A DNA stretch of 13,456 bases from Acidobacteriota bacterium (GTDB taxonomy: Bacteria; Acidobacteriota; Blastocatellia; RBC074), in NCBI GenBank assembly GCA_016715865.1, contig JADJXM010000029.1, positions 1-13,456 on the forward strand, given 5' to 3'. A program made the position numbers and the translations under genes. This document shows, in pieces, positions 1-12,109 of this stretch (positions are counted from its first letter, which is position 1; every line of letters begins with the position of its first letter). The notes beneath the pieces were generated by a model that made no database searches, was not told where the DNA came from, and saw only the letters and a list, made by a program, of their open reading frames with translations.

Positions 1-44
1 GCCGGAAAGAGTAAAACGATGATCATCCGCCACAGCTTGTACAT
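1..44 (-). CDS. Start of an exported protein, cut off by the left edge
   Basis: Only the first 14 codons are inside the window. Read on the minus strand, a GGAGG ribosome binding site (49-53) stands 4 nt before an ATG at 44, and the frame reads MYKLWRMIIVLLFP before it leaves the window. A positively charged start followed by a hydrophobic run is what the beginning of a signal peptide or membrane anchor looks like. The start is supported by the ribosome binding site and by the intrinsic terminator of the preceding minus-strand gene (228-254), which would leave about 180 bp for its own promoter. Nothing can be said about function. Confidence 0.6.
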   Translation of the reverse strand, partial: MYKLWRMIIVLLFP

Positions 45-227
45 GGTACCTCCGAATTAAATAGCGAGGTTGGCTTGAGCGTTTCTGAGAAGCCCCCGGA
101 GAAGGGGCGATGTCTCTTTGAGGAGCACGGCAGGAAGCGTAGCACATGTTTTCGCGGATCTACAAGCAGCGGAACCAGAGGCGTCACGGAACCACGAGCG
201 TCAGCGAGTGGCACACAAAAATGTAAA

Positions 228-254
228 AAGGGCGGTGATTAACTCACCGCCCTT
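228..254 (-). terminator. Rho-independent terminator of the glycine-zipper gene
   Basis: A perfect 11-bp inverted repeat (AAGGGCGGTGA and TCACCGCCCTT, loop TTAAC) lies 30 bp beyond the stop codon at 285. Read on the minus strand the stem runs into a T-tract (complement of the A run at 225-229), followed by further T-rich sequence. This is the classic GC stem plus U-tract of an intrinsic terminator in the direction of the minus-strand gene. It separates that gene from the partial minus-strand gene at the left edge. Confidence 0.85.
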
Positions 255-284
255 GAGGGGAACGAAATCCCGGGGTAATTTCTG

Positions 285-716
285 TTACCAGGGGAAACGA
301 CGATCGCGTTCGCGATTGACTTTGTTGCGATGGTAGATATATCCACCCGCCGCACCTATACCTGCGCCGATCAAAGCACCCTTCTTGCCTCCGATCACCG
401 CTCCGCCAAGAGCGCCAATGCCCGCGCCAATACCGGTCCGTTTGATGGCATTGCCCTTCGTGTCTTCACGATCCCAATATCGATTGCTGTAGTCATCATC
501 ATACCGGTTGACATACCTGGAATTGTTGTTAATCCGGCGATTATTGCGAATGTTGCGATTATTGCGATCGCGATAATCATCATTGTAGTTCCGCGAATAT
601 TCGCTGCGCCGGTTTTTCTTCTTACCATCCGCCATCACGCTCGGAGCCGCTGCCACGAAAAGCAAGCCAAAAGTCAGCACCATCGCCATTGCTTGTTTCA
701 TAAATCGATTGTTCAT
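285..716 (-). CDS. Exported glycine-zipper protein with an Asn/Arg/Tyr/Asp-rich linker
   Basis: A 143-residue protein. Residues 1-29 form a signal peptide (hydrophobic core AMAMVLTFGLLFVAAAP, probable cleavage after VMA). Residues 35-85 are a low-complexity stretch dominated by Asn, Arg, Tyr and Asp. Residues 94-127 form a glycine zipper with GxxxG spacing (GIGAGIGALGGAVIGG, GALIGAGIGAAGG), followed by a basic tail. Glycine-zipper proteins of this kind (YMGG-like and 17-kDa-antigen-like families) are envelope or outer-membrane associated, and the zipper can form a membrane hairpin. There is no lipobox cysteine, so it is not a lipoprotein. The ATG at 716 is chosen because AAGGAGGA (721-728) precedes it closely; Met6 is a weaker alternative. 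It is transcribed alone, with a terminator after it and a divergent gene upstream. Specific function is unknown. Confidence 0.85.
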   Translation of the reverse strand: MNNRFMKQAMAMVLTFGLLFVAAAPSVMADGKKKNRRSEYSRNYNDDYRDRNNRNIRNNRRINNNSRYVNRYDDDYSNRYWDREDTKGNAIKRTGIGAGIGALGGAVIGGKKGALIGAGIGAAGGYIYHRNKVNRERDRRFPW

Positions 717-1067
717 CTTGTCCTCCTTGAGCAGCTTCCTGTAGTGTGGTCAGCCGCGATCTTGTATCGTATTCGTCTTTCGGGACACCTTTTCCCGATC
801 CAGACACCATAAATAGTATCAATTACCGTGCCGCAATGGCTGCTCATGAACGAAACCAGCACCATGCTAATAGAATCAATCACTTAAGTATTCAGCTTTG
901 TAATTGAGAAGCCATATATGACTATATTAATGATAGATGAGACACGTTTCGGTGTAGTCAGGCACACGATATACGACGCATTTGGTGTGACAGGTAAAAA
1001 AATTCGACACGGGCAGCCTGCGACCAGGTCATTTGCAGAGCGGATGGATGCCCCATATGATTAACTT
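717..1067. other. Divergent intergenic region, AT-rich, probable promoters
   Basis: This 351-bp spacer separates the minus-strand glycine-zipper gene from the plus-strand propeller gene. No convincing gene is present. The stretch from about 870 to 945 is clearly more AT-rich than its surroundings and is the likely promoter zone. A plus-strand candidate is TTGTAA (898-903) with TATATT (923-928), but the 19-bp spacing is long, so it is only suggestive. A weak 5-bp stem (CGGGA/TCCCG) lies near 779-796. The start of the propeller gene has no clear Shine-Dalgarno sequence. Confidence 0.4.
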
Positions 1068-2948
1068 ATGAGTCTGAAAAGGGTCCGGGCGGCATTTTTG
1101 ATTCTTATGCTGATGAGCGGCGTCATGCTGCTAACTTCAGGGGAAACTCCCCGCGGCTGGTGGCGATGGCAGAATCCGCGACCGCAGGGAAATCCTCTGT
1201 ACGCCATGGCTTTTTATGATGAGCGGCGGGGAATCGCCGTCGGTCGTGATGGCGCGATCCTGCGCACTGAGGACGGAGGAAGGAAATGGATTTCAGCTCG
1301 CAGCCCTGTCATCACACCGCTATACGGACTGGCGGTCAATGACAGGCACGGCTGGGCAGTCGGAGCCCGCGGCACGATCGTCTACTCGAACGATCGCGGA
1401 GAAAGCTGGCAGATCCAAAAAAGCGGGACTCGTAAGCATCTTTTTGCAGTCTGGTTCATCGATGACCGTACCGGCTGGGCCGCCGGCATCGAAGGATTGA
1501 TTCTGAAGACTGTGGATGGCGGCGCAACCTGGACGGAGCTCAACAGCCGCACAAGGAAGCATCTCAATTCAGTTGCCTTTTCCGATGCCGAACACGGAGC
1601 CGCCGTCGGTATCGGAGGCACATTGCTTGTGACGGGCGACGGTGGAACGAAATGGAGACTGATTGAACAGATCTATCAGCAAACAGAAGTCGCTGAGGCA
1701 ACAGATCGTGTCATTGCCGGTCGGAATATGGTCGACGTCTTTGCTTTGCCGAGCGGAAAGTTCTGGGCGATAGGCAGCAACGGCATCATCCTGCACAGCC
1801 CGGATCATGGCGTCACCTGGCGATTGCAGCCGAGCAACTCGACAAGCCAGTTGCTGGTCGCGTCGTTTATAAATGACGATCTGGGCTGGGTAGCCGGCGC
1901 TGACGGCACCATTCTGCAGACAACCGATGGCGGAGATACGTGGAGCGCCCAGATTTCAAACACAGCCCAGTCTCTCAGCGCACTCTGGTTCATCGATAAA
2001 AACTTCGGCTGGGCGGCAGGCGAAGGCGGGGTGATATACGCGACGGACGACGGTGGCGAGGAATGGGCGGCTCAAACCGAGGGCGTCAAGGAGCCACTCA
2101 ATGCAGTCCATTTCATCGACAGCTCAACCGGGTGGGCAGCCGGCGGCAATGGTACAATTCTCAAAACAGCCGATGGCGGCAAAAACTGGGTCAGGCAGAA
2201 GTCCGATTCGGTGGTCAATTTTCGCGCTCTCCATTTCACGTCGCCGGAACGCGGATGGATTGCCGGTGAGCGCGGAACGGTAATTCAGACCAGCGACGGC
2301 GGTGAGACATGGCGGACAGTCAGGCTGGAATCCGATCTGAACCTCTACGGCATCAGTTTCAACGGCACTGCACACGGATGGATCGTTGGTGAAGCCGGCC
2401 TGATCCTGCGCACCACTGACGGCGGACAGACCTGGGCGCCACAGTCTTCCGGCACTCGATTATGGCTTGAATCTGTAACTTTCATCGATGATCTGAATGG
2501 CTGGGCAGCCGGCGAAGCCGGCACGATACTTCACACCACGGATGGCGGAACAGTCTGGAGACCTCAGGAAAGCGGCACGCGCAAATGGCTCTACGGAATC
2601 TCGTTCGCCGATGCTCTCAACGGCTGGGCTGCCGGTGAAGACGGTATTGTTTTACGGACAAAAAACGGCGGAGAAGACTGGGTCGTGCAGATCAGCGGCG
2701 TGTCGAGCTCACTGCTGGGCGTAAAGGCCGTCAGTAAAAACCGCGCCTGCGCCGTCGGATTGAACGGCATCATCATTCGAACTCGCGACAGCGGCAAACT
2801 CTGGGTGCGGGACCTGAGCGGTACGACGACACCTCTGCGCGGCGTATCGTTCAGGGATGAAGATGGATGGGTAGTCGGGCGCGACGGCATCATCCTCCGT
2901 TATGCCGGAGTAGGCGCGGGCGAGGTCAGAACGATATTCAACCGTTGA
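1068..2948 (+). CDS. Secreted Ycf48-like / Asp-box beta-propeller protein, 14 repeats
   Basis: A 626-residue protein with a signal peptide (about residues 1-25, core AAFLILMLMSGVMLLTSG). The rest is one repeat of the form GWAAGxxGTILxTxDGGxxW. Thirteen Asp-box motifs end in Trp at residues 74, 114, 155, 196, 251, 292, 333, 374, 415, 456, 497, 538 and 579. The spacing is 41 residues almost throughout, except for one 14-residue insertion between the fourth and fifth. A fourteenth unit (GWVVGRDGIILRY, 600-612) starts but lacks the Asp box. Such repeats (Ycf48/Hcf136, BNR and sialidase families) fold as beta-propellers; plant and cyanobacterial Ycf48 helps photosystem II assembly, but no phototrophy is implied here. 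Bacterial relatives are usually secreted and of unknown role. No catalytic residues are evident, so a binding or scaffold role is likelier than an enzyme. The ATG is the first in frame; no strong ribosome binding site is visible. Confidence 0.85.
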   Translation: MSLKRVRAAFLILMLMSGVMLLTSGETPRGWWRWQNPRPQGNPLYAMAFYDERRGIAVGRDGAILRTEDGGRKWISARSPVITPLYGLAVNDRHGWAVGARGTIVYSNDRGESWQIQKSGTRKHLFAVWFIDDRTGWAAGIEGLILKTVDGGATWTELNSRTRKHLNSVAFSDAEHGAAVGIGGTLLVTGDGGTKWRLIEQIYQQTEVAEATDRVIAGRNMVDVFALPSGKFWAIGSNGIILHSPDHGVTWRLQPSNSTSQLLVASFINDDLGWVAGADGTILQTTDGGDTWSAQISNTAQSLSALWFIDKNFGWAAGEGGVIYATDDGGEEWAAQTEGVKEPLNAVHFIDSSTGWAAGGNGTILKTADGGKNWVRQKSDSVVNFRALHFTSPERGWIAGERGTVIQTSDGGETWRTVRLESDLNLYGISFNGTAHGWIVGEAGLILRTTDGGQTWAPQSSGTRLWLESVTFIDDLNGWAAGEAGTILHTTDGGTVWRPQESGTRKWLYGISFADALNGWAAGEDGIVLRTKNGGEDWVVQISGVSSSLLGVKAVSKNRACAVGLNGIIIRTRDSGKLWVRDLSGTTTPLRGVSFRDEDGWVVGRDGIILRYAGVGAGEVRTIFNR

Positions 2949-2967
2949 CGACTGAAAATCGGACGGC

Positions 2968-3747
<780 letters not shown>

Positions 3748-3783
3748 AATATCTTATTTCAAACCTCCGTACAACATCGTCAA

Positions 3784-3812
3784 AGTATAGCAAACAGGCC
3801 GTGAACGGTGAA
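3784..3812 (-). promoter_or_regulatory. Sigma70-like promoter of the L,D-transpeptidase gene
   Basis: On the minus strand, TTCACC (complement of 3807-3812, 4 of 6 matches to TTGACA) is followed after 17 bp by TATACT (complement of 3784-3789, 5 of 6 matches to TATAAT). The start of transcription would be near 3777, giving a leader of about 30 nt that contains the GGAGG at 3764-3768. The -35 box ends 12 bp short of the inverted repeat element at 3825. Prediction from consensus only. Confidence 0.5.
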
Positions 3813-3824
3813 ATAAAAGAGTGA

Positions 3825-3923
3825 GAATGTGGAGTGCGGCGGCCCGGCGCCGATTTGTTATCCCATTTTGCAAATCTCTGAAAGTAATAACAAAGCGGCG
3901 CCGGGCCGCCGCGCTCCACATTC
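3825..3923. repeat. Inverted pair of 37-bp palindromic units (REP-doublet-like)
   Basis: The left arm (3825-3861) and right arm (3887-3923) are reverse complements at 35 of 37 positions, separated by 25 bp of unrelated sequence. Each arm is itself a small hairpin: GCGGCG, a 6-nt loop, then CGCCGC (3895-3912 in the right arm; 3836-3853 in the left with its last base changed). Two palindromic units in inverted orientation is the layout of REP doublets or BIMEs, which are spread by RAYT-type transposases, and also of some small MITEs. It lies in the gap between divergent genes, a usual place for such elements. No target-site duplication could be seen. That other copies exist in the genome is an inference, since only one is in the window. 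Confidence 0.7.
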
Positions 3924-3950
3924 GCTTGAATGTTTATCAGGAGAGTTACA

Positions 3951-4835
<885 letters not shown>

Positions 4836-4914
4836 TCGATTTCAGTGTACAATCCCAATCCATTGCCGGCTAACACCCAGAGCACTTCTTTTACCGGAAA
4901 GAGACTGAAAAGCT

Positions 4915-6009
4915 ATGAAGATCCGGCTGCAACGCCTCTTCCTGAATCATCGGATTGAATCGACAAAGCGAATCATCGCCGGGGTGATTTTCGCCTTCGC
5001 GGCTTTTCTTGTCACCGGAGCGGGCTCTAACGATCCATTGATGGATAAATCGCGCCACTGGTTCAAACCGATCCCGGAAAACCCGCCTGAATTGATCGAT
5101 AATCCACTGACACCCGAGAAGATCGAACTCGGAAAGATGCTGTTTTTCGAGCCCCGTTTGTCTTCCAGTTGGTGGATCAGCTGCAACAGTTGCCACAATC
5201 TGGGTCTCGGCGGCGTCGATCAGATTGAAACAGCGATCGGACACGGGTGGCAGAAGGGACCTCGCAACAGCCCAACGGTCTACAATGCCGTCTTCAATAT
5301 CTCGCAATTCTGGGATGGACGTGCAAAATCGCTTCAGGATCAGGCAAAAGGCCCAATGATGGCTGGAATCGAGATGAACAATCAGCCTTCACGTGTGGTG
5401 CAGACACTCAAAAGCATCCCTCAATACGTCAAATACTTTAAGGCCTCGTTTCCCGGCGAACCCGATCCCGTATCCTTTGACAACCTGACGAAAGCACTTG
5501 AAGCGTTCGAGGCGACTTTGATCACCCCGGGCGCCCGTTTCGACCTCTACCTTAAGGGCGATCCGACCGCGCTGACCGAAGAGGAAAAACGTGGACTCGC
5601 GCTATTCATCTCGAAGGACTGCGTCAAATGCCACAAGGGCGTCAATCTTGGCGGAGGCAGCTATCACAGGTTCGGGGCCGAAAAGAGCCCGAACGCCGAG
5701 ATCATGCCGCGACAGGACAAGGGCCGCATCGTCATCACACGCAATCGTCTGGATGAATACGCATTCAAATCCCCAACCTTACGTAATATTGAGCTGACCG
5801 CCCCCTACTTTCATTCCGGCAAGGTATGGGATTTGAAAGAGGCCGTTCGAATCATGGGCACTCATCAACTGGGCATCAAACTGAACGAGCGCGATGTTGA
5901 TGACATCACTTCATTTCTCAAAACACTGACCGGTCGCATGCCCACGATCAGCATCCCCCAACTCCCTTTGCACCGGCCTGAAACTCCGCTGCCCGATTCT
6001 TCGAATTAG
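4915..6009 (+). CDS. Di-heme cytochrome c peroxidase / MauG-family protein
   Basis: A 364-residue exported protein with an N-terminal signal segment (about residues 18-37, IIAGVIFAFAAFLVTGAG). It has two c-type heme sites, CNSCH (Cys90, Cys93, His94) and CVKCH (Cys236, Cys239, His240). Other conserved pieces of bacterial di-heme peroxidases are present: LGKMLFFEPRLS (72-83), FWDGRAKSLQDQA (132-144), FKSPTLRNIELTAPYFHSG (284-302) and Met314 in IMGTHQLG, a candidate axial ligand. Classical family members reduce hydrogen peroxide to water in the periplasm with electrons from small cytochromes or cupredoxins; MauG relatives oxidise protein residues instead. Size and motif order fit the peroxidase branch, but the substrate cannot be fixed from sequence. 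The ribosome binding site is only a purine-rich stretch (GGAAAGAGA). The gene starts 79 bp after the epimerase gene, behind its 3' hairpin, so it may be independently transcribed. Confidence 0.9.
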   Translation: MKIRLQRLFLNHRIESTKRIIAGVIFAFAAFLVTGAGSNDPLMDKSRHWFKPIPENPPELIDNPLTPEKIELGKMLFFEPRLSSSWWISCNSCHNLGLGGVDQIETAIGHGWQKGPRNSPTVYNAVFNISQFWDGRAKSLQDQAKGPMMAGIEMNNQPSRVVQTLKSIPQYVKYFKASFPGEPDPVSFDNLTKALEAFEATLITPGARFDLYLKGDPTALTEEEKRGLALFISKDCVKCHKGVNLGGGSYHRFGAEKSPNAEIMPRQDKGRIVITRNRLDEYAFKSPTLRNIELTAPYFHSGKVWDLKEAVRIMGTHQLGIKLNERDVDDITSFLKTLTGRMPTISIPQLPLHRPETPLPDSSN

Positions 6010-6038
6010 ATACTCTTTTCCTGCAAATTCATCGCGCC

Positions 6039-6063
6039 CCATTTCTGTCCTTGACAGAAATGG
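6039..6063. promoter_or_regulatory. 25-bp palindrome overlapping the -35 box
   Basis: CCATTTCTGTC (6039-6049) and GACAGAAATGG (6053-6063) are perfect reverse complements around CTT. The -35 hexamer TTGACA (6051-6056) lies across the loop and right arm. It is 30 bp after the peroxidase stop codon, so as RNA it could also act as a 3' hairpin of that gene, but no T-run follows on either strand. Its overlap with the promoter makes a protein-binding site an equally good reading. Confidence 0.5.
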
Positions 6064-6078
6064 CCTCTTATGTAAAAT
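6051..6078 (+). promoter_or_regulatory. Strong sigma70-like promoter for the receptor operon
   Basis: TTGACA (6051-6056, exact consensus) is followed after 16 bp by TAAAAT (6073-6078, 5 of 6 matches). The expected start of transcription is near 6085, inside the perfect palindrome 6079-6094. It points to the receptor gene at 6454; no other gene start is seen between them. This is the best promoter match noticed in the window. Confidence 0.65.
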
Positions 6079-6094
6079 TACCGACCGGTCGGTA
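6079..6094. promoter_or_regulatory. TetR-family-like operator, perfect 16-bp palindrome
   Basis: TACCGACCGGTCGGTA is a perfect palindrome starting right after the -10 box and covering the expected transcription start, a position where a bound repressor would block RNA polymerase. GC-rich palindromes of this size and ACCGACCGGTCGGT shape are typical of TetR/AcrR-type repressors, which usually respond to small hydrophobic or aromatic ligands. No regulator gene lies in the window, so the binding protein is an inference. Confidence 0.6.
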
Positions 6095-6453
6095 GCACGC
6101 TCCTGACAGCCTGCTCAAACCAGCATTTATAAAATTCACCATACTGACATACCAAATCGAGCGTTGATCCTAATAAGAGAGACTCGAAACGAAAGACCTA
6201 CCGTTATCTGATTGGCAGCTTTGCATAGACAGGTGTCATGGCTGAAAAAGGCATGCGTTCCCGGAAGTGGGGCGGGTGAACCTGCAGCTCCATAAACATA
6301 CAAATATAATTACAGGTAAAGCGTCGCATAGTGAGAAGGAGAAGGACATAGGTTTCTTTCTCGTCAACATCCCCGTGCATCCGCAGTCGTTGCTATTTTG
6401 ATCAGTGTTAAGCCCGGCTCTTCAACAGCAAACTGACCACAGGAGGTTGAATT

Positions 6454-9879
<3,426 letters not shown>

Positions 9880-9950
9880 GTAGCCGGCAATCAACGCCAG
9901 GGCGCCAGAACAACCAGGAGTGCACGAAGAACGCGACGGAGGATTAAATA

Positions 9951-12095
9951 TTGAAATCACTGAAAGTCAACTTTGACCGGAACCGGGTCATCCATGCCGT
10001 CGCGTACTTCGTGTCTTTTGTCGTCATTGTTTTATCGAGCGGATTGAGCAGGGACGTTGTCTTATCCCAAACGAATGGACGTCTGGAGATCGTCTCTCTG
10101 TCGTCGAGACCTGATCTGGTGAGCGGCGGAGACACGCTGATCCTGATAAAAGCTCCAGCGGGGATACAATTGGGTCGTCTCTCTTTGACACTCAATGGTA
10201 AGGATGTCACAAGTCAACTGAGACAAGATCCAAAAACGGGTGATCATCGGGGACTGATAAGCGGGCTGAAGACAGGAGAGAACTGGTTGCGCGTCACGGC
10301 TGAACCATCAAAAGCTCAAGCAAGCCTGAAATTGATCAATCACCCCATCACTGGTCCTGTTTTGTCGGGACCACATCTGTCGCCATATGAATGCCGGACG
10401 GTCGAATCGGGCATGGGAGAGCCACTGGATGCCGACTGCTCTGCCCGCCAGAAGATCGATTATTTTTACCGGTCAACCGATAAAACATTCAAACCTCTTG
10501 CAAATCCAACGGGCCGCAGGCCGGCTGATCTTGCTGCGACAACGACCAATGATGGTAAGACGGTTCCCTACATCGTGCGGGTGGATTCTGGAACCATCAA
10601 CCGGACAATCTATCGAATCGCTATACTTGACGATCCGAAATCCTCGGAAGCGGCTGTGTCGTGGGCGCCGGGACCGGGTTGGAACCGCAAACTGGCGGTT
10701 GGATTCGGCGGCGGCGCCGGCACCCAGTACAACCAGGGAGTCAATCAGGCGACCAATGCGTTAAACGATCTGTACCTCTCCCGCGGATTCGCTTTTATGA
10801 TTTCGACCGAACTGGTCAATCAACTGCATGGCAACGCCGTACTGCAGGGCGAAACGCTGATGATGCTCAAAGAGTATTTCATCGAACGGTACGATGTACC
10901 CAAATGGACAGTGGGACACGGAGGCTCTGGCGGCGCGATCCAGCAGCTGGTGATAACGCAGATTTATCCGGGGTTGCTCGATGGTCTTCAGCCGACGGCG
11001 TCTTTTCCCGATTCATCACTGCACACAGCCGACTGCGGACTTCTGCAGAATTTCTGGCGCAGGGCTGACCCGGCTGTCTGGACCGACGCAAAAAGGACTG
11101 CGGTCGAAGGCTATACCAAAGGGACCTGCGCCGCGTGGGAAAGATCATTCGTGCCTGTGTTGACCGCGACCAATGCGCGTGGCTGCGCGATGTCGGACTC
11201 CTCTCGGATTTATGATCCGAAAAAGAACCCGAAAGGGGCACGCTGCACAATGCAGGAGATGCGGGCCAATATTTATGGCCGGGACCCGGTGACAGGTTTC
11301 GCACGCAAGCCTCAGGACAACATCGGACTGCAATACGGCCTTGAGGCGCTCAATATAGGTGCGATCAATATTGATGAATTTCTGGAGCTGAACGAGAAAT
11401 TAGGCGGCAATGATATCGACGGGAACTTCGTGCCGGAAAGATCATCAGGCGATCTGATAGCGATCAAGGCGCTGTACCGGAGCGGTCTGATCAATTCCGG
11501 GGGCGGCGGGCTGGCGAATGTCCCGATCCTGCACGCGCGTAGTTACACCGACGCCGCCGGTGATATTCATGATCGCCAGCGTGATTTAACGATCCGCGCC
11601 AGATTGCAGAGAGCCAATGGGCGTCACGACAACCAGGTGATCTGGGTCGGACCACCCCGTCAAAGAGGCCAGACCGGAGGCGTGGACATGGCTTCGCTTT
11701 CGATCGACACCATCAACAAATGGCTGGATGACATAGCGGCCGATCCGGCGCCGCTCAGCACTGCCAAGGTTGTGCGTCACAAACCGGCCGAGGCCACTGA
11801 CGCATGCTGGGATCAATCCGGAACCAGAATCATCGAAAAGGACGGCTTCACTGGCAGGGGAAAGTGCAATGAACTCTATCCGGTTCACAGCGAGCCTCGC
11901 CTCGCGGCCGGCGCCCCCCTCACCAACGATATCAGCAAGTGCCAATTGAAGCCGATCAACTTCGCTGACTATAAGGTGAGATTCAGCGATACTCAGAAAA
12001 CCAGGATGAAGGCCGTCTTCCCATCGGGTGTCTGCGATTTCAGCAAACCCGGAATCGGACAGGGGCCAATCAAAGGCAAGTACCAGCGTTATTAA
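9951..12095 (+). CDS. Large secreted alpha/beta-hydrolase-like protein (DUF6351-like)
   Basis: A 714-residue protein with a signal peptide (about 14-39, IHAVAYFVSFVVIVLSSGL). An N-terminal beta-sandwich-like part (about 44-135) comes before the hydrolase region. GHGGSGGAIQQ (322-332) looks like a nucleophile elbow with Ser326; candidate acid and histidine partners lie near 536-562 (DIHDRQRD, GRHDNQVIW). Ten cysteines (148, 163, 362, 393, 412, 432, 619, 639, 664, 695) suggest disulfides and an extracytoplasmic location. Size and motifs recall proteins annotated as DUF6351; 3-hydroxybutyrate oligomer hydrolases are a less likely alternative of similar length. The role is probably hydrolysis of an ester, but no substrate can be named. 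The start must be TTG (9951): an in-frame TAA lies two codons upstream, GGAGG (9938-9942) is 8 nt before it, and no ATG is available for 150 codons. It lies between the receptor gene and the small secreted protein gene (14 bp). Confidence 0.75.
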   Translation: MKSLKVNFDRNRVIHAVAYFVSFVVIVLSSGLSRDVVLSQTNGRLEIVSLSSRPDLVSGGDTLILIKAPAGIQLGRLSLTLNGKDVTSQLRQDPKTGDHRGLISGLKTGENWLRVTAEPSKAQASLKLINHPITGPVLSGPHLSPYECRTVESGMGEPLDADCSARQKIDYFYRSTDKTFKPLANPTGRRPADLAATTTNDGKTVPYIVRVDSGTINRTIYRIAILDDPKSSEAAVSWAPGPGWNRKLAVGFGGGAGTQYNQGVNQATNALNDLYLSRGFAFMISTELVNQLHGNAVLQGETLMMLKEYFIERYDVPKWTVGHGGSGGAIQQLVITQIYPGLLDGLQPTASFPDSSLHTADCGLLQNFWRRADPAVWTDAKRTAVEGYTKGTCAAWERSFVPVLTATNARGCAMSDSSRIYDPKKNPKGARCTMQEMRANIYGRDPVTGFARKPQDNIGLQYGLEALNIGAINIDEFLELNEKLGGNDIDGNFVPERSSGDLIAIKALYRSGLINSGGGGLANVPILHARSYTDAAGDIHDRQRDLTIRARLQRANGRHDNQVIWVGPPRQRGQTGGVDMASLSIDTINKWLDDIAADPAPLSTAKVVRHKPAEATDACWDQSGTRIIEKDGFTGRGKCNELYPVHSEPRLAAGAPLTNDISKCQLKPINFADYKVRFSDTQKTRMKAVFPSGVCDFSKPGIGQGPIKGKYQRY

Positions 12096-12109
12096 TCAGA
12101 GGAGAGAAT

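Larger units (their letters stand above)
6010..6453. other. Regulatory intergenic region and long leader before the receptor gene
   Basis: This 444-bp gap holds no convincing gene. Its first 85 bp contain a 25-bp palindrome, a strong promoter and a 16-bp palindromic operator (listed separately). From the predicted start near 6085 the transcript would have a leader of about 370 nt. Within it are a short bulged stem (CATAGACA/TGTCATG, 6224-6240), a 13-codon reading frame from ATG 6238 with a poor ribosome binding site, a perfect TATAAT (6305-6310) without a good -35 box, and a 10-bp stem with two G-U pairs (6333-6342 with 6353-6362). No known riboswitch class was recognised. Confidence 0.5.

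Noticed and set aside
90..112. GCCCC/GGGGC stem upstream of the left-edge gene
   Set aside because: Only 5 bp with no T-tract in either direction; likely chance in GC-rich sequence.
118..336. Short plus-strand frame (72 codons) and a minus-strand frame at 23-214
   Set aside because: Both lack a ribosome binding site and domain features; the first runs through the terminator hairpin at 228-254.
330..812. 160-codon plus-strand frame opposite the glycine-zipper gene
   Set aside because: It is antisense to a gene with signal peptide, ribosome binding site and terminator; its Ile/Val-rich product mirrors the Asn/Arg/Asp codons of the real frame.
2942..2967. Possible bidirectional terminator between the convergent propeller and transpeptidase genes
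   Set aside because: Only a 4-bp stem (CCGT/ACGG) with a 17-nt loop could be found and there is no T-run.
4848..4853. TACAAT as a -10 box for the peroxidase gene
   Set aside because: No acceptable -35 hexamer lies 15-19 bp upstream; the area is occupied by the 12-bp hairpin.
6238..6279. 13-codon frame MAEKGMRSRKWGG in the receptor leader as a gene
   Set aside because: Too short and with a poor ribosome binding site; kept only as a remark about the leader.
6337..6402. Good AAGGAG in the leader followed by an open frame starting at ATA
   Set aside because: ATA is a very rare start and the frame is only 17 codons; the purine run is better explained as part of a stem.
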